The notes under the pieces: model-generated
What the model saw: the letters and a program-made list of their open reading frames with translations, nothing else
Told to the model about the DNA's origin: nothing
Databases searched by the model: none
Assembly: GCA_019414565.1 (NCBI GenBank)
Contig: DXLU01000018.1
Location: 1 to 64,000, forward strand
Direction of reading: 5' to 3'
DNA: 64,000 bases
From: Collinsella sp.
GTDB taxonomy: Bacteria; Actinomycetota; Coriobacteriia; Coriobacteriales; Coriobacteriaceae
Shown here: positions 33,585-41,976 of the stretch, in pieces
Position numbering within the stretch: the first letter of the stretch is position 1
Layout of the letters: the number at the start of each line of letters is the position of its first letter
Translations under genes and position numbers: made by a program

Positions 33585-35444
33585 CTAGATGAAGCTCGCA
33601 TACTGCACGTTATCGAGTTTCGCTGCCATCTGGCTTATCTTAACGGAGCTCAGCTCGCCATCGCATATGTCTTTCAGGCTTTTAAGCAGATTGCCGATCT
33701 CACGCTTGTTACCATGGAGCTTCGGCAGCACCTTCTGGACAATCTGCTCATCGACAGAACGCTCGAGTTCGTAGTTCTCGCCGTCAAGCTCGTGCGCGGC
33801 ATTAACGTACATTCGCACTTCGCGCACGGTGCGGAAGGCAAACTCATAGCCGCATTTCTCCAGCTCTTCATACAGCTTGCCGAACTTCTCGAAGATGGCG
33901 TTAGCATCATCTTCGCTGATGTAATTGGCTCCCTCCCATATGTCCTTGGCGAGACGCAGAAAAGCCTGGGGGACGCCGGAAGCTGCGACGGCAACGTCCG
34001 GCGCATCCTCGATGGCTTTGAACCCTGCGAGGACTTCGGCCTTCGACGGCTTGAACTCTATGACGTTTGCCCTGTCGAGCACCTTGGGGCTAAACATGTA
34101 AGTGGTCTCATCGATGTTCACGGTGCCGACAACGAACAGGTTCTGCGGATAGGGCAGCCTGCCAGCACCGCCATCGCCGTACCCATCAAGCACGATGAGG
34201 TTATCCTCGCCGATGGTCTCCATGTGGCTGAGGAAGTCTGAGAAATACCGCTCGACATGGCTCAGGTTCATCTCGTCGAGGATGAGGAAATACGGAACCT
34301 CGGGGTTAGCGTTGGCCCGTTCGATGAGTCTCAGTATGCCGGTCTCTTCGTACGCGCCTTTGCCGCCGTCTGCAATCGGGTTGAAGAAGCCCAGCACCTT
34401 GGTGTTGTCGGTCCAGTCGGCACCGACCGGGACGAGCAACCAGTTTGGCTCCCCGTCTTCATCCAAGACCTCAAGGTACTTTGCAAAACGCTTGGAAATC
34501 CGCGTCTTGCCTGTTCCGCTGTTGCCAGCAAGGATGACAAAGGGCTTTGCCAGTAGTGACGTGATGTAGCGCCTGGAGAAGTCGGTTTTAAATTCAGCTG
34601 GAAGGTTGTTTAGCTGAAAAGTCCTCTTCTCTCTGCTTGATGCTTTCGATGAATTCTTTGCAGCAAGGTCGATTAGTTGATGCATTGCGGGCAGCACGTC
34701 ATCGCCTTGTTCGTAGTCGATGCCCTCTTCGGCAATCAATTGGCTCGCTATGAGGTTTCGCATGAACTCAGCCACGCTGTAATCAAACTCAAGTTTCCCT
34801 GCGTAAACGTCAGCGAAATACTTGAATGCCGTGGTCAGGCTACCAGCCCTCATCTTGCATCCGCGATTGCAAAGGGCAATAAGATCGTCAATTCTCGACT
34901 TGTAGTCGTAATCTATCGCACCCGAAAACTGCCCGTCTTTGTATCTGCTTCCAGTGGCGAAGAAGAGTTTCGTTAGCTCCAAGATATATGCATCTTCGGA
35001 GACGCCCACAGGCTTTACTTCGGCTGCATCCATCCAGAATGTCCTTTCCGCAAAACCGTCCTCTTGCAACGGCGATGAATCGTTTACTTTGCCCGTCACT
35101 GGCAACAACAGCAGTGCGGCAAACAAGTTGCCGACATTTGGACGCTTTGCCCCGTCTCCTTGTATTTGCACACGTACTTTTCCGCCTTTTTTTGCAACGG
35201 GATAACGCGTGCCAAGGGAGACAACTTGCCCAGTAGAGGGTACGACTACTTCCAAGATGATTGCGTGTCCGATAATGTCAACTGCAGTCAGCGTATCCCC
35301 GTTTGCAAGAGAGCCTGAACCTTTGAGTTCGTACTGTCCAGCACCACCTTGTCCAACTGTTCTCCCGCGAACGGATAGCGTATTCTCGCTATATATAGAA
35401 TTCGGAATGGGATAGCTCAAATTCCATTCATCGACAAAGGACAT
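33585..35444 (-). CDS. McrB-like AAA+ ATPase/GTPase restriction subunit (R1)
   Basis: 619 residues. The N-terminal ~280 residues are probably the DNA-recognition part. The motor domain has Walker A ILAGNSGTGKTRISKRF (about 301-317), Walker B YFLILDEMNLSHVERYFSDF and the McrB-type segment VVGTVNIDETTYMFSPKVLDRANVIEF, with R in LDRAN as arginine-finger region. An ATG at 35444, 15 bases after the preceding methyltransferase stop, is preferred; the GTG triplets upstream are unlikely starts. It acts as the translocating subunit of a McrBC-like enzyme, feeding the DUF2357 nuclease encoded next. Confidence 0.9.
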   Translation of the reverse strand: MSFVDEWNLSYPIPNSIYSENTLSVRGRTVGQGGAGQYELKGSGSLANGDTLTAVDIIGHAIILEVVVPSTGQVVSLGTRYPVAKKGGKVRVQIQGDGAKRPNVGNLFAALLLLPVTGKVNDSSPLQEDGFAERTFWMDAAEVKPVGVSEDAYILELTKLFFATGSRYKDGQFSGAIDYDYKSRIDDLIALCNRGCKMRAGSLTTAFKYFADVYAGKLEFDYSVAEFMRNLIASQLIAEEGIDYEQGDDVLPAMHQLIDLAAKNSSKASSREKRTFQLNNLPAEFKTDFSRRYITSLLAKPFVILAGNSGTGKTRISKRFAKYLEVLDEDGEPNWLLVPVGADWTDNTKVLGFFNPIADGGKGAYEETGILRLIERANANPEVPYFLILDEMNLSHVERYFSDFLSHMETIGEDNLIVLDGYGDGGAGRLPYPQNLFVVGTVNIDETTYMFSPKVLDRANVIEFKPSKAEVLAGFKAIEDAPDVAVAASGVPQAFLRLAKDIWEGANYISEDDANAIFEKFGKLYEELEKCGYEFAFRTVREVRMYVNAAHELDGENYELERSVDEQIVQKVLPKLHGNKREIGNLLKSLKDICDGELSSVKISQMAAKLDNVQYASFI

Positions 35445-35458
35445 GGCAACCACCACAA

Positions 35459-36346
35459 TTAATCTGCTGCATAGTCAGCTATGCATCTAGCAACGTACTC
35501 AGCAAGCTTAACTGGCACGGCATTGCCAATCGCCTGCTCAATGTCTGTCTTGGACCCGACAAACTCAAACTCTTCGGGGAAGGTTTGCAGATAGCTGCGC
35601 TCCTTGTATGTTAAGGCTCTCACACCTTCAGAAATATCAGCCTTGTCGGCATGATGCCTCTTATATGCTGGCGGTATCGGACGGTTGGTGCCTCGTACCG
35701 TTACCGCTGGCTCGTCAATCGTGAAGACGCCCCTACGCTGGAAGTTGCGTGGATGCATGTAGAAGTATTGCGTGCCGAGCGAATCGCCAAGGTAATCCCT
35801 GACGGTCATCTGCTTGTCGCTCAGCCTTGAATCCAAGAGTTCGCCGAGAAAGTCATCTTTATCACCAAGATGACCGACAAGGATAAAGCGCCTGCGAATC
35901 TGAGGCACACCACATAGACTGGCGTTGAGGACGCGCCTCGTGAGACCGTATCCAGCATTGCGGAATATTTCCAGCGCCTCGGGCAGGACGTCCATCCGCT
36001 CGATATTGTAAACATTCTCCATGACGAACCACTCGGGTCTGACGTCCCGAACTATCTCAGCATATCGGATGGTGAGATTGGCCCTTTTGCCGCGCTGTCT
36101 GGCGCCCGCAATGGAGAAGTCCTGGCAAGGGGGGCCACCGATTATCATCGACGGCGAATACTCTTCAATTTTCGGGACCGCTTCCGCATCGTACAGATCG
36201 TATTTGAATGCCGGATGGTCGAAGTTTGCCGAATAGATGTCGACAGCCGCCTGCCAGTTATCAAACGCCGCCTTTATGTTGAAGCCCGCATTCTGGAATC
36301 CGAGCGACATACCGCCGCATCCCGAGAAAAGATCAACGCAGTCCAT
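35459..36346 (-). CDS. DNA (cytosine-5) methyltransferase, second of a tandem pair
   Basis: 295 residues with the C5-MTase motifs in order: I VDLFSGCGGMSLGFQNAG (about 3-20), IV GGPPCQDFSIAGARQRG with the catalytic Cys (about 74), VI MENV (about 107-110), VIII QIRRRFILVG, and IX/X ending KTDIEQAIGNAVPVKLAEYVA. It overlaps the preceding methyltransferase by 14 bases. Two tandem C5 enzymes with two McrBC-like subunits match the LlaJI/BsuMI layout, where each enzyme modifies one strand of an asymmetric site. Recognition sequence unknown. Confidence 0.95.
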   Translation of the reverse strand: MDCVDLFSGCGGMSLGFQNAGFNIKAAFDNWQAAVDIYSANFDHPAFKYDLYDAEAVPKIEEYSPSMIIGGPPCQDFSIAGARQRGKRANLTIRYAEIVRDVRPEWFVMENVYNIERMDVLPEALEIFRNAGYGLTRRVLNASLCGVPQIRRRFILVGHLGDKDDFLGELLDSRLSDKQMTVRDYLGDSLGTQYFYMHPRNFQRRGVFTIDEPAVTVRGTNRPIPPAYKRHHADKADISEGVRALTYKERSYLQTFPEEFEFVGSKTDIEQAIGNAVPVKLAEYVARCIADYAAD

Positions 36347-37271
36347 CGCTCACATCCCTCCTGTACTCTAGTAGCGCTCGTGCAACGTAGGTGGCAAGGT
36401 TTACCGGTACGGCGTTGCCCACCATCTGGTTGATATCTGTCTTACTCCCAAAGAACTTGAAAGACTCCGGGAAAGTCTGGATCCTACTGCGTTCCTTTGG
36501 AGTCAAGCACCGGGCTTGACTGAGGTCCGCCGCGTCGTTGGGGTGAAGCTTGTAGTTCGGCGGTATCGGCCTGTCCACACCACGAATAGTGACCGAGGGC
36601 TCGTCGATGCTGAAGATGGCCCGCCTCGTGTAGCTTCGCGGAATTCTGAAGTAGTAATCAATTCCAAGCTCGTTACCGAGATACTCACGAATTGTCATCT
36701 GATGGTCAGAAAGGCCCTTCTCAAGATATGGGTCGAGGAACCCGTCGGGCGCCCCAAGGCATCCGATCAAGAAGTATCTCTTGCGAGCTTGGGGGACCCC
36801 GCACAGGCTTGCATCCATCACTCGCCCACTCAAGCCATAACCCTGCGCTTTGAGGGTGGCCCGAATCGCTTCCATGGATTTGCTCGTTCGAACGCGTGGG
36901 ACGTTCTCCATAACGATGAAGCGAGGCTTGCACCTCGCGATGATCTCGGCATATCTAACAGAGAGGATTGCGCGCCCACCATCCTCGGATCTCTTGCCGG
37001 CCTGCGAGAAATCCTGACAAGGAGGCCCGCCGATGATGATATCCGGAGCGAAGCCGGCAACTTCCTCGGATACGGAAACGTCGGAGAGATCCCTTTTGAA
37101 AACAGGATGCTGGAAGTTAGCGCGATAGACATCAATGGCAGCGTCCCAATTGTCGTAGGCAGCCACAACATTGACGCCAGCCTTTTCGAAGCCGAGGGAC
37201 ATTCCGCCGCAGCCGGCGAAAAGGTCAACTGCCGTTATGTTCCTCTCGTTTTCCACGCGCTCGGTCTCCAT
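36333..37271 (-). CDS. DNA (cytosine-5) methyltransferase, first gene of the restriction operon
   Basis: 312 residues with the same motif set: VDLFAGCGGMSLGFEKAG, GGPPCQDFSQAGKRSEDG (catalytic Cys), VMENV, QARKRYFLIG and GSKTDINQMVGNAVPVNLATYVA. It is a clear paralogue of the next gene. The open frame continues upstream to 37526, but that extension is unrelated to the family and crosses a good -10 box (37297-37302). The ATG at 37271 gives a normal N-terminus (METERVENERNITAVDLFAG), although its ribosome-binding site is poor. Confidence 0.92.
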   Translation of the reverse strand: METERVENERNITAVDLFAGCGGMSLGFEKAGVNVVAAYDNWDAAIDVYRANFQHPVFKRDLSDVSVSEEVAGFAPDIIIGGPPCQDFSQAGKRSEDGGRAILSVRYAEIIARCKPRFIVMENVPRVRTSKSMEAIRATLKAQGYGLSGRVMDASLCGVPQARKRYFLIGCLGAPDGFLDPYLEKGLSDHQMTIREYLGNELGIDYYFRIPRSYTRRAIFSIDEPSVTIRGVDRPIPPNYKLHPNDAADLSQARCLTPKERSRIQTFPESFKFFGSKTDINQMVGNAVPVNLATYVARALLEYRRDVSDGLR

Positions 37272-37296
37272 TTCGATAGATACAGACAAATAAATA

Positions 37297-37302
37297 ATTA
37301 TA
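37297..37302 (-). promoter_or_regulatory. Promoter of the restriction-modification operon (-10 TATAAT)
   Basis: A perfect TATAAT on the minus strand, 25 bases before the methyltransferase ATG, within an AT-rich patch. A weak -35 candidate TTGAAG (37323-37328) is 20 bases away. The start point would be near 37290. Confidence 0.6.
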
Positions 37303-38150
37303 ATTCCGTTTCTTCCAACATGCTTCAAGATCAGTCGGCAACAGAACAAATCCAGTTGTAACGCTTCGCCCGGACAAGAATCGCTCGTGCTCGATTCGAG
37401 CTTATTGCCGCCCAGCAGGGCAACCACTGTCGCATGCTCGCCCGTCAGAGGCCGTCCGCGCCGCATCCGCGTCCGCTCCGGATGCCGCGCCGGGTCGGTC
37501 GTGCCGCGGACCGTCCCTCGCGGCACGCACCCTCCGCTCCCGCGAAAACCCGTTCAACACAAAGGCTTTTAGGTATAGCCTTATTGCTGTACGCCACGAA
37601 GTTCCCGCCCACTCACGCCCTCGCTGCCAAACGAATACGCATCCCTCTCTCTTCTATGGATGCAACGCTGCCGAAATATAAATCGACTCATGCGATCGCT
37701 CTCCGACCTCAGCTGAAACGTTTCAGAGCGCAACAATCTTGAACCTCGATCCACCCTCCAGACAAACCTCCTCAGTTCATCCATTACTATCGAAAAGATC
37801 TTCCATGAATTTTGACGGCCTGTTTCAGCTGTAATGGAAATAAAAACCAGCTTTTCGAAGTCGGCGCCGCAACCAGGCAAGCATTTCCGAAATCGCAGCA
37901 TCACATCGCTCGATATAAGTAATTTGCTACTGGTGCAACGGCCCCGAGCACCGTTCCCGCGCGACTCTATCGCAAATACGTTGCTTAGAACAGGGCACTG
38001 CCACATTTCAGCAAGCCAATCCGAATCCTCGTTTGGTCGGGAGATAGTCCAATTACCCTTTAAATATCATATCGTTGTGGTATTCAATAAACTCAGCTCG
38101 TGGGGCAAATCGCTTCGGAAGCGTAATCGGCTCTCCGTTGTAGCGCCACA
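37303..38150. other. Gene-poor stretch upstream of the restriction operon
   Basis: About 850 bases without a convincing gene. The first part (about 37390-37560) is very GC-rich, the second (about 37600-38150) is AT-rich. Open frames exist on both strands but none shows a family motif or a good ribosome-binding site. It looks like a recombination junction left by loss of an older restriction operon, whose 3' end survives at 38151-38562. Confidence 0.5.
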
Positions 38151-38562
38151 AATTTACCGCTTCCTTGAAAGTAGCGGCAGGCTAAACGAGGGCGGTGAGT
38201 TCCTTTTCTACTTCTACGCCATTAAGGACGGGCACGTGTACTCCCATCATAAAGATCTCTTTCGTACGACCCATTTCCGCTTCTACAGGAACGCAATCAG
38301 CGAGACAAACACTTACGAACTTGAACCCATGCTTTGCAAGGTGAAGGCTAACGAGCTGGTTTCGAGAGACGAACTAGCCGACCGGCTGGCCGCCATTGGT
38401 TACGAGCGGAATCGTGGGAGCCAGGGGGCGGACTTCCACTACGTGCTTAGCGTGGAGGTCGAGAACGCTGCAGTTGTGCCGCTGAGTCTCGCGTGCGGAT
38501 TGGTCGACGGGCAGAACGGCAACGATGCTTTCAGCCCGCACTCGCCGAAGTTGGTGGGATAA
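38151..38562 (+). pseudogene. Truncated copy of the DUF2357 nuclease C-terminus
   Basis: About 135 codons from FLESSGRLNEGGEFLFYFYA to FSPHSPKLVG, matching the C-terminus of the 31146-33581 product at roughly three quarters of residues, but on the opposite strand. The homologous part starts abruptly at about 38151; upstream sequence in the same frame is unrelated. The N-terminal ~670 residues, including the nuclease core, are missing. It is probably the tail of a second, deleted restriction operon. The SIR2 gene follows 39 bases downstream. Confidence 0.85.
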
Positions 38563-38601
38563 CATTTCACGAGCATGTCGATTGGTACAGGAGGAAAGAT
38601 T

Positions 38602-40182
38602 ATGGACGAGAGAATCAAATCGATAATCCACAAAGCTGTTGATGATGCCGGGCGTTATCCGTTTCTCTTCATCGGCTCTGGCCTCTCCCGTCGTTACTGC
38701 GGCACGCCGGGATGGGAGGGGCTGCTTTCGGATATCTGCGCCGAGGTGCTTGACGACCCATATGCCTTCGCGCGCTTCAAGAGCCAGGCGAAGATTGCTG
38801 TCCAGAACGGCGAGGTCGAGTCCGAACTGCCGTACGTTGCCACGCTCATGGAAAGCGAAGTAAACCACGAGCTCTTTGCATCGGATGAATTCGCTGCCTT
38901 CCGCGAAGATCACAGTGACGAGCTTACCGGGGACGCTTCGCCCATGAAGATCTACGTCGCAGATAAGATCGCGAGAGCTCGTCTCGTCGAGAGCGCCGAA
39001 ACTGAGAAGCTGGCGAAGGCGGGCAGGGAAAAAGTTGCCGGCATCATCACCACGAATTATGACTGTATGTGTGAGACCCTATTCCCTGGTTTCACGACCT
39101 ACGTCGGAGAAAGCGACCTCCTGTTCTCTGACCAGGCTTTCTCTCAGGAGATATACAAGATCCATGGCTCAGTCTCGAGGGCGGGAAGCATCGTCCTGAC
39201 CAGCGCTGACTATGCGGAGTTCGCGCAGAAGAGGAAGTATCTCTCGGCGAAGCTGCTCACCCTCTTCGTCGAGTATCCCGTCATCTTCCTCGGTTATTCG
39301 ATTCAAGACGAGAACATCAGGTCGATACTGGGTGACATCTGCGAATGCCTACCAGATGACAAGCTCAAACGGCTGGGCAAGCGGCTCATCTTCGTTCAGC
39401 ACGCAACCGACACCTCTGTTGGCGAGATTGCTATGAGTTTCGGTGGCCGTACGCTTTCGATGACGAAGATCACCACGGATGACTTCGAGTCGATCTACGA
39501 TGCGATGCGCAGCTTCCGGAAAATGTATAGCACGCGATTTATCCGCGAGTTGAGGGGCAGCGTGTTCAGGCTTGCGGAGCATATCGACCCGAGTTCCGAC
39601 ATCATCGTCTCAGGGATAGACAATGTCCTCAACGACCTTGACCCGGACCAGAAGATCGTCATCGGCCTGTCGGTGTCACCAAGTAGCATCGGAAAGCCGA
39701 TTTCACCTGAAGATATCTTCGAGGACATCGTGCTCGATAACCTTCGCTATGACCCAAAGTTCATCGTCGAGAACTACCTCAACATGTACGTGCGCCAACG
39801 GCCCAACAACATGCCTGTCTTCAAGTACACGCGCGGACTCGGTGGAGAGGTCGGTAAGGACATAGCGACTTATCTCCCAACGCTCACCTCGATTGATAGC
39901 TATCGAAGCGAAACGTTCCGCAAATCGATGCCTGCGACTCGTCGCAGATTCGAAGGGTCGCTGAGCATAAAGGGCCTTGCGAATGCATGCGCGCCAAAGA
40001 GCCCGTTCGCGTTCATCCCGTGCCTTTCAGAGGAAGAGATGGACGTCGACGACTTGGAAGCGTTGCTGAAGCGGGCACTGGCTGACGTGGGAAACGACCC
40101 TGCCAAGAAGAGGGCTCTGTTGAAAGATTCGCATTATCGGAAGTGCGTCCGCATCTACGACTTCTTGCGCTATGGAAAGTAG
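38602..40182 (+). CDS. SIR2-domain protein, probable NAD-dependent defence effector
   Basis: 526 residues. The SIR2-type NAD fold spans the first ~290: FLFIGSGLSRRYCGTPGWEGLL (about 22-43), ITTNYDCMCE (about 148-157), the catalytic His in KIHGSVS (about 186-192), and FLGYSIQDENIR. The remaining ~230 residues form a helical sensing or regulatory region without a recognised family. SIR2 proteins of defence systems such as Thoeris and DSR deplete NAD on phage infection; this role is inferred. The ATG at 38602 has AGGAGG six bases upstream; 38575 is an alternative. No TIR gene is next to it. Confidence 0.88.
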   Translation: MDERIKSIIHKAVDDAGRYPFLFIGSGLSRRYCGTPGWEGLLSDICAEVLDDPYAFARFKSQAKIAVQNGEVESELPYVATLMESEVNHELFASDEFAAFREDHSDELTGDASPMKIYVADKIARARLVESAETEKLAKAGREKVAGIITTNYDCMCETLFPGFTTYVGESDLLFSDQAFSQEIYKIHGSVSRAGSIVLTSADYAEFAQKRKYLSAKLLTLFVEYPVIFLGYSIQDENIRSILGDICECLPDDKLKRLGKRLIFVQHATDTSVGEIAMSFGGRTLSMTKITTDDFESIYDAMRSFRKMYSTRFIRELRGSVFRLAEHIDPSSDIIVSGIDNVLNDLDPDQKIVIGLSVSPSSIGKPISPEDIFEDIVLDNLRYDPKFIVENYLNMYVRQRPNNMPVFKYTRGLGGEVGKDIATYLPTLTSIDSYRSETFRKSMPATRRRFEGSLSIKGLANACAPKSPFAFIPCLSEEEMDVDDLEALLKRALADVGNDPAKKRALLKDSHYRKCVRIYDFLRYGK

Positions 40183-40185
40183 GAA

Positions 40186-40247
40186 GTCCCCCAACCTTCA
40201 CCAATAGTCCGGGCAACGGCATCCGAACCTAGATCCAGTTGGGGGAC
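40186..40247. other. Inverted repeat after the SIR2 gene
   Basis: GTCCCCCAAC (40186-40195) and GTTGGGGGAC (40238-40247) are perfect complements with a 42-base loop, just after the stop codon. A weak terminator or processing structure. Confidence 0.5.
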
Positions 40248-40376
40248 ATGCTCCCGAACTATGCACGGTTTCCCGCGCAAAGCTAGTTTAGCAAAGAAAT
40301 GTGGAGATTGGCGGTTGGGCGCTTGAGATTCCTGCCAACTGCCGCACCCCTTGAATATCAACTTCATCCGAACACC

Positions 40377-40414
40377 TCCCAAATTCATCCGTACATGTAC
40401 GGATGAATTTGGGA
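40377..40414. promoter_or_regulatory. 38-bp perfect palindrome
   Basis: Every base from 40377 to 40414 is matched by its complement; the centre is CCGTACATGTACGG, with arms ending in TCCCAAATTC / GAATTTGGGA. A palindrome of this length and perfection is unlikely by chance. It lies about 50 bases before a stub reading frame with a good ribosome-binding site (40467), so an operator is one explanation; a cruciform or recombination site is another. Confidence 0.7.
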
Positions 40415-40466
40415 ATCCGATACCCTGAGGGCCGGGTCGGCCGGCCCCGGGAGATCGGAGGACGCC

Positions 40467-40553
40467 ATGTCCGGAAAGAGCGGGAAGGGCGCCGCGAGGG
40501 CGGTCCCGAGGGCCCACGGCAGGCGATCGGCGATTTCATGCAACTACGGCTGA
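40467..40553 (+). pseudogene. 28-codon 5' stub of a lost gene
   Basis: ATG with GGAGG five bases upstream, encoding MSGKSGKGAARAVPRAHGRR and eight more residues before TGA. The first half is GC-rich like native genes, and composition changes abruptly near 40540 where the minus-strand gene ends. It is probably the beginning of a gene cut off by recombination; a genuine 28-residue peptide is not excluded. Confidence 0.35.
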
Positions 40554-40981
40554 AGTGTCTTTATGTGGTTCAGCGCACCCAACAGTACCGTTTGATTTCG
40601 CTCAAAGCATAAACGAAACCATGCATATATTCCCAAGGCAATCAGGCATGGCGTCACGAAAACCCCGGCAGCGATTGAATTGTTGCCCGCCCATGCAGAC
40701 AGACACCCTCCGACCGTAAGTGAGATGATCATGCTGATCACGCTGGGGGCCCAACTCGTATAATGCACCCCACTCACCGCCTGTTCGACTATTTCGCATT
40801 TCTTTTTCAGGCTAATGTCCTCATCCACTTCACCAAGAGAAAAGTCCACTCCCGAAATTAAATCGAGCAATTCAGCCTCACTGTAGCCGCCTTCCTTGAA
40901 TCTTTTAATGAAGAAACCTCCTGGTCCAGGACCACAGATAGGACGGTTTACACGAAACAGTTCCTTATAGGCGATTTCCAT
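40544..40981 (-). CDS. Small membrane protein with two helices (145 aa), last gene of layer B
   Basis: An N-terminal cytoplasmic part of ~70 residues (GGYSEAELLDLISGVDFSLGE) is followed by two membrane helices (about 80-98 and 102-120) and a short basic tail. AAGGAG lies six bases before the ATG. It has the same strand as the ClpP/VirD4 operon but an 87-base gap from the 277-residue gene, so it may be a separate unit or the operon's end. No family recognised. Somewhat AT-rich. Confidence 0.6.
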   Translation of the reverse strand: MEIAYKELFRVNRPICGPGPGGFFIKRFKEGGYSEAELLDLISGVDFSLGEVDEDISLKKKCEIVEQAVSGVHYTSWAPSVISMIISLTVGGCLSAWAGNNSIAAGVFVTPCLIALGIYAWFRLCFERNQTVLLGALNHIKTLQP

Positions 40982-41068
40982 TGTTAACTCCTTAAAGTAC
41001 GGGTGCCATTTACGCTATCGTTCTATCATTTCGTCCGGACAGATTTTTATCGGACTGCAAGCAACCAT

Positions 41069-41902
41069 TCACAAGGACATCCCGTTCAGCAAATCCTCGT
41101 CCGGTTGCTCACCGCGCTCCTCATATCCGCGCTCAAGCTTTTTCCCAAGCGCCGCAGCGCAACGCTTCGTTTCATCGGCAAACAGGTCATCGATAGCTCT
41201 GTCGATTCGCACGCAGGTCTGCCGATGCTCGTTTTTCCAGGGCAGGTCGAGTCCCAGGCTCTCGTCCCAATAGCCGCCAAGCTTTGCGTTGAACACTTCC
41301 TCGGGATATAGCACGTCGCTGCGGATGCCCTCAACCGTATCGTCCTCGTCCATATCGGGAGCAGCACCGCCCTGTTCAAGATACCTGCGCAGCTCCTTTT
41401 CCTCCCGGATGCAATTCAGCACGCTCGCGCATACCGCAGCCAAAAAGCGGTAGCGCTCGCATAGGTCCCACTCGCCGCCGAGCCATACGCGATAGCCCAA
41501 CATAACGCTCGCGGACTCCTCGCCCAGCGGGAGCAACTCCCACGAATACACATCGACAAGCGCATCTTCCCCTAGCCTTTGCACGCCGTCGCGCGTAAAG
41601 GCGCACGGGCTCACATCGTAATGGCCAAAGCTGCGACCTGCACCACGGCGATTGATGACGTGCTTGGGCAACAGGACGATCTTGTCGCTGGGCTCGGGAT
41701 CAATCTTGCGCAGCTTTTTGAGCTTGCGGCGGGCGCGCTTTAGGCCGCGATCGCTATCGCCGCGGCCGCAGCCGCCCGGCTTGCCGCCGTATCGCAGGGC
41801 AACCTCGCGTGCCAGGATCTTTGTGTCCGCAGCGCACAGCAGGTCGCTCACGGTGGGCAGATCTTCCCACTCAATACCGTCGACATCCCAAATCCTGCTC
41901 AT
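41069..41902 (-). CDS. Hypothetical protein (277 aa) of layer B
   Basis: No family recognised with confidence. The start MSRIWDVDGIEWEDLPTVSD and a central segment VDVYSWELLPLGEESASVML recall DUF6557-type proteins, only weakly. A basic stretch (LKRARRKLKKLRK, about 55-67) could bind nucleic acid. The rest is soluble and helical with an acidic C-terminus. AGAGG lies six bases before the ATG at 41902; TTG at 41908 is less likely. It is the fourth gene of the operon after the 305-residue protein, the VirD4-like ATPase and ClpP. Confidence 0.6.
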   Translation of the reverse strand: MSRIWDVDGIEWEDLPTVSDLLCAADTKILAREVALRYGGKPGGCGRGDSDRGLKRARRKLKKLRKIDPEPSDKIVLLPKHVINRRGAGRSFGHYDVSPCAFTRDGVQRLGEDALVDVYSWELLPLGEESASVMLGYRVWLGGEWDLCERYRFLAAVCASVLNCIREEKELRRYLEQGGAAPDMDEDDTVEGIRSDVLYPEEVFNAKLGGYWDESLGLDLPWKNEHRQTCVRIDRAIDDLFADETKRCAAALGKKLERGYEERGEQPDEDLLNGMSL

Positions 41903-41976
41903 GTTCAACCTCTTTCTGGCTGTTCAACTACGTGCTCATTCGCCCTGTTTAACGTGCTTGTAAGGCATGCGCCCCA

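Noticed and set aside
37272..37526. N-terminal extension of the first methyltransferase
   Set aside because: Crosses a TATAAT box and adds unrelated sequence before a normal motif I.
37581..38006. Minus-strand 141-codon frame in the gap
   Set aside because: No ribosome-binding site, no family pattern, in a likely recombination junction.
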